Source: Fidelibacterota bacterium
Lineage (GTDB): Bacteria > Fidelibacterota > UBA2242 > JAFGTP01
Reading direction: 5' to 3'
DNA length: 17,556 nucleotides
Assembly (NCBI GenBank): GCA_029939785.1
Contig: JAOZSG010000021.1
Coordinates: 1 to 17,556 of the forward strand
This document shows, piece by piece, positions 15,274-17,556 of the stretch. Each line of letters starts with the position of its first letter. The stretch's first letter is position 1. The notes below the pieces were generated by a model that ran no database searches, had not been told where the DNA came from, and saw only the letters and a program-made list of their open reading frames with translations. The translations under genes were made by a program, and so were the position numbers.

Positions 15274-15600
15274 ATGAACAGAAAAAGAATATACTACAAC
15301 GATCTCATTTGCAATATCAACAAAATTGATAATTACACTCATGATTTCACTTATAAAAAATTTTGCGAAGATGAATTAGTTCAGGATGCTGTCTTAAGAA
15401 ATTTGGAATTAATTTGTCATGAATTACAGCAAACAAGTCTTCATTTTGATAATAAATATATCGATATTGACTCCCAAAAAATCAAATCATATAATGATAT
15501 CATAGAACGTGATTATGAAGGAATTGAACTGAAATTTATTTGGGATATTATCAAAAACAAACTACCTTTAATGCGATTAAAAGTTAAAGATATGGTATAA
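15274..15600 (+). CDS. HepT/DUF86-like HEPN-fold protein with degenerate catalytic motif
   Basis: The family resemblance is clear: residues 30-47 (FCEDELVQDAVLRNLELI) match the conserved HepT core, and the C-terminal IWDIIKNKLPLM block matches the usual IWxIIxxDLPxL. The start at 15274 gives 108 aa, the normal HepT length; an in-frame ATG at 15115 would add 53 hydrophobic residues and is less likely. HepT RNase toxins carry R-x4-H-x-Y, but here the aligned stretch is Tyr73-N-D-I-I-Glu78-R-D-Tyr81, so both the Arg and the His are replaced while the Tyr (AMPylated by MntA in known systems) remains. No mntA gene is adjacent. It may be a decayed toxin or a repurposed, inactive HEPN protein. No clear Shine-Dalgarno is visible. 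Confidence 0.7.
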   Translation: MNRKRIYYNDLICNINKIDNYTHDFTYKKFCEDELVQDAVLRNLELICHELQQTSLHFDNKYIDIDSQKIKSYNDIIERDYEGIELKFIWDIIKNKLPLMRLKVKDMV

Positions 15601-15706
15601 TTATACATATTCTTGTTCAAATAATCCACCTAACCTCCTATTATCAAAATACTTACTCAATATTTTACTCTTTTATTATTTATTACTAAATTATAAATTA
15701 AATCTT

Positions 15707-15735
15707 TTGAGTTAAAAACTAATAACTATTATATT
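15707..15735 (+). promoter_or_regulatory. Candidate sigma70 promoter of fba
   Basis: TTGAGT (15707-15712, 4/6) and TATATT (15730-15735, 5/6) are separated by 17 nt, about 45 nt before the aldolase ATG. The AT-rich context lowers confidence, but the placement relative to a strong RBS is good. Confidence 0.45.
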
Positions 15736-15770
15736 TATAACTAAAAGTGTAATTGAAAATCGAATAAAAA

Positions 15771-15776
15771 AAGGAG
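15771..15776 (+). promoter_or_regulatory. Strong Shine-Dalgarno of fba
   Basis: AAGGAG lies 5 nt before the ATG at 15782. It is the strongest ribosome-binding site in the window, as expected for a highly expressed glycolytic enzyme, and it contrasts with the weak or absent sites before most other genes. Confidence 0.8.
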
Positions 15777-15781
15777 AAAAA

Positions 15782-16810
15782 ATGTCAATAGCAACATTTA
15801 AAGAATACAAAGAAATGTTAAACAAAGCACATAAAGAACATTATGCTTTTCCTGCTGTTAATGTAGCAAATAGCGACACTGCCAATGCAGTAATCGAAGC
15901 TTTTGCAAAAGCAAATTGTGATGGAATCGTTGAGATTTCTCCAGGTGGCGGAAAACATAATTCCGGTGCTTTAGGTGATGAAGTATTAGGGACTATCGCA
16001 CTTGCAGAACATGTTCATAGAATTGCCTCAAAATATGATGTAAAAATTGCTCTTCATACCGATCATTGTCCTCCGTCAAAGGTTGATTCATTTTTAATGC
16101 CATTAATTGAAGAAACTAAAAAACGTAGAGCCGCAGGACTTCCAAATCTTTTTAATAGCCATATGTTTGATGGTTGCGAACTTCCATTAGAAGAAAATAT
16201 GAATCAAGCAGAAAAAATCCTAAAAGTCTGTGCTGAAAATGAAATAATTTTAGAAATTGAAGCCGGAGTTGTCGGTGGTGAAGAAGATGGTGTAAACAGA
16301 GAAAATGTAGATAAATCAAAACTCTATACAACACCTGAAGACATGGTTTATGTTTATGAAAGACTTAGCAAAGTTGAAGGTGGAAATTTTATGTTTGCTG
16401 CAACTTTTGGTAATGTTCATGGTGTTTATAAACCGGGCAATGTTGTATTGACACCAAAAATTCTTAGAGATGGACAAAAAGCAGTTACAGATAAATATGG
16501 TAATGACGCAAGTTTCTGGCTGGTATTTCATGGTGGCTCAGGTTCATCATTGGATGAAATTCATGAGACATTGGAATATGGTGTTATCAAAATGAATATT
16601 GATACTGATACTCAATATACTTTTACACGTCCAATCGTTGATCATCTTTTCAAAAACTATGATGGTGCACTAAAATTAGAAGGTGAAGTTGGAAATAAAA
16701 AAGTATATGATCCACGTAAATACCTGGTCAAAGCAAAAGATGGTATGCGTGACAGAGTTATTGAAGCATGTGAAACTTTAAAATGTGCAGGAAAAACAAT
16801 TAATTCTTAA
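15782..16810 (+). CDS. fba: Class II fructose-bisphosphate aldolase (zinc-dependent)
   Basis: This enzyme interconverts fructose-1,6-bisphosphate with glyceraldehyde-3-phosphate and dihydroxyacetone phosphate in glycolysis and gluconeogenesis. The TIM barrel has the class II motifs: Asp94 and zinc ligand His95 in HTDHC, an acidic EIEAGVVGGEEDG segment (158-170), zinc ligand His213 in GNVHGVYKPGN and zinc ligand His250 in FHGGSGS, followed by the NIDTDTQ substrate segment. At 342 aa, with this motif set, it belongs to the E. coli FbaA-like class IIA group. It appears monocistronic, with its own candidate promoter, strong SD and hairpin terminator. Its codons look smoother than those of the TPR gene, consistent with high expression. 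Confidence 0.96.
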   Translation: MSIATFKEYKEMLNKAHKEHYAFPAVNVANSDTANAVIEAFAKANCDGIVEISPGGGKHNSGALGDEVLGTIALAEHVHRIASKYDVKIALHTDHCPPSKVDSFLMPLIEETKKRRAAGLPNLFNSHMFDGCELPLEENMNQAEKILKVCAENEIILEIEAGVVGGEEDGVNRENVDKSKLYTTPEDMVYVYERLSKVEGGNFMFAATFGNVHGVYKPGNVVLTPKILRDGQKAVTDKYGNDASFWLVFHGGSGSSLDEIHETLEYGVIKMNIDTDTQYTFTRPIVDHLFKNYDGALKLEGEVGNKKVYDPRKYLVKAKDGMRDRVIEACETLKCAGKTINS

Positions 16811-16843
16811 TAATTGCATATTATTAATTATATAAAGTAAATT

Positions 16844-16878
16844 AAAACTCATCCTGGAATTAATCGGGATGAGTTTTT
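16844..16878 (+). terminator. Rho-independent terminator of fba
   Basis: AAAACTCATCC (16844-16854) and GGATGAGTTTT (16867-16877) form a perfect 11-bp stem around a 12-nt loop, running directly into a T tract. The A-tract on the left arm could also support termination in the opposite direction. It lies 33 nt after the fba stop and 15 nt before the next start codon. Confidence 0.88.
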
Positions 16879-16893
16879 AATTTTAGAGGAATT

Positions 16894-17556
16894 ATGTATT
16901 TATATCAAAAAACCAGAAGGTATTTTGCCCAGGTCACAGGAGGTTTTGAAGAACTTGCCCAAAGTGAGATAAAAGAACTTGGCGGATTTGGGACAGAAAT
17001 TGGTCATCGTGGAATATATTTTAATGCAGAAAAACAAAATCTGTATAACATCAATTATCAATCAAGAATAATCAGCAGAGTTCTTGCACCACTGATACAA
17101 TTCAGAAGTCATGATGATAAACAGTTATATGGAAAAATTGCTTCGGTAAAATGGACAGATTTTTTAAATAATGATAAAACCTTTGCTGTAACAGCAAATT
17201 CTTCACATAGTAAAATAAGTCATTCAAAATATGCTGCATTAATAGTAAAAGATGCAATAGTTGACCAATTCCGTGAAAAAACCGGCGAAAGACCCAATAT
17301 AGATACAAAATCACCGGATGTATTAATTAATCTCTATATTCATAATAATAAGGGAACTTTAAGCATTGATATTTCAGGAGATTCTCTACATAAACGCGGA
17401 TACAGAAAACTTAGTACAGATGCTCCAATGCAGGAAACCCTCGCTGCTGCTATTATCCGTCTGTCAGGCTGGAATGGAGAAACACCTCTATATGATCCAA
17501 TGTGTGGCTCCGGAACGTTGCTCTGTGAAGCTTTAATGCATTACTGCAAGATTCCA
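16894..17556 (+). CDS. rlmL: RlmL/RlmKL-like 23S rRNA (guanine-N2) methyltransferase, 3' partial
   Basis: The first 221 codons of a THUMP-domain methyltransferase of the COG0116 type, which in E. coli methylates G2445 of 23S rRNA. The N-terminus (residues 8-35, YFAQVTGGFEELAQSEIKEL) is the usual ferredoxin-like start, followed by a THUMP region to about residue 165 that includes DISGDSLHKRGYR. The SAM-binding motif I, Asp201-Pro-Met-Cys-Gly-Ser-Gly-Thr, then appears. The frame stays open to the last base, so the catalytic NPP motif lies outside the window. AGAGGA ends 3 nt before the ATG, a rather tight spacing. Whether it carries the second RlmK domain cannot be seen. Confidence 0.9.
   Translation, partial: MYLYQKTRRYFAQVTGGFEELAQSEIKELGGFGTEIGHRGIYFNAEKQNLYNINYQSRIISRVLAPLIQFRSHDDKQLYGKIASVKWTDFLNNDKTFAVTANSSHSKISHSKYAALIVKDAIVDQFREKTGERPNIDTKSPDVLINLYIHNNKGTLSIDISGDSLHKRGYRKLSTDAPMQETLAAAIIRLSGWNGETPLYDPMCGSGTLLCEALMHYCKIP

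Overview
The window is a compact, AT-rich bacterial chromosome segment (roughly 30% G+C by eye) carrying mostly housekeeping genes. I see no plasmid, phage, transposase, CRISPR, rRNA or tRNA signal. The TPR lipoprotein whose mature end is Cys-Ala-Tyr-Tyr-Asn-Thr-Tyr-Tyr-Asn, the weak or absent Shine-Dalgarno sites before several genes, and the Lys/Asn/Ile-rich proteins suggest a member of the Fibrobacteres-Chlorobi-Bacteroidetes (FCB) assemblage, perhaps an uncultured phylum such as Cloacimonadota, Marinimicrobia or Delongbacteria. That placement is inference.

Region 1 (1-7510, + strand) is one tightly packed run: alpha-glucan phosphorylase (its 5' end is cut by the window edge), a SIRT5/CobB-type sirtuin, the TPR lipoprotein, the two subunits of NAD-linked dihydroorotate dehydrogenase (pyrK, pyrD, overlapping by 8 nt) and a short RlpA lipoprotein (4-nt overlap with pyrD). 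Spacings of 5, 30, 8, -8 and -4 nt fit one transcript. The run ends in a structured intergenic region (7511-7758) with two G+C-rich hairpins whose loops are complementary and a nested AT-rich inverted repeat.

Region 2 (7759-11127, + strand) is an envelope and folding block: cdsA (CDP-diacylglycerol synthesis), a GlmU-like uridylyltransferase that seems to have lost its acetyltransferase site, and two tandem cyclophilins. One cyclophilin is exported and one is cytosolic; they share a reading frame and only one TAA separates them. A hairpin terminator follows.

Region 3 (11128-12397) has a near-consensus sigma70 promoter with a perfect palindrome at the predicted start site, then a lone cheV (CheW-REC). 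No other chemotaxis gene is visible.

Region 4 (12401-14955, - strand) is lepA (EF4) followed by a CPBP-family membrane protease gene, convergent with cheV with only 3 nt between the stop codons.

Region 5 (15274-17556, + strand) starts with a small orphan HepT/DUF86 (HEPN-fold) protein that lacks both the catalytic Arg and His and has no MntA partner. Class II fructose-bisphosphate aldolase follows, with its own promoter, strong SD and clear terminator, and then the 5' part of an RlmL-type rRNA methyltransferase cut by the window end.

I found no convincing new multigene system. The best candidates for a second look are the HEPN protein with no recognisable active site, the promoter-palindrome module of cheV, the GlmU variant, the in-frame cyclophilin pair and the structured repeat at 7555-7681.
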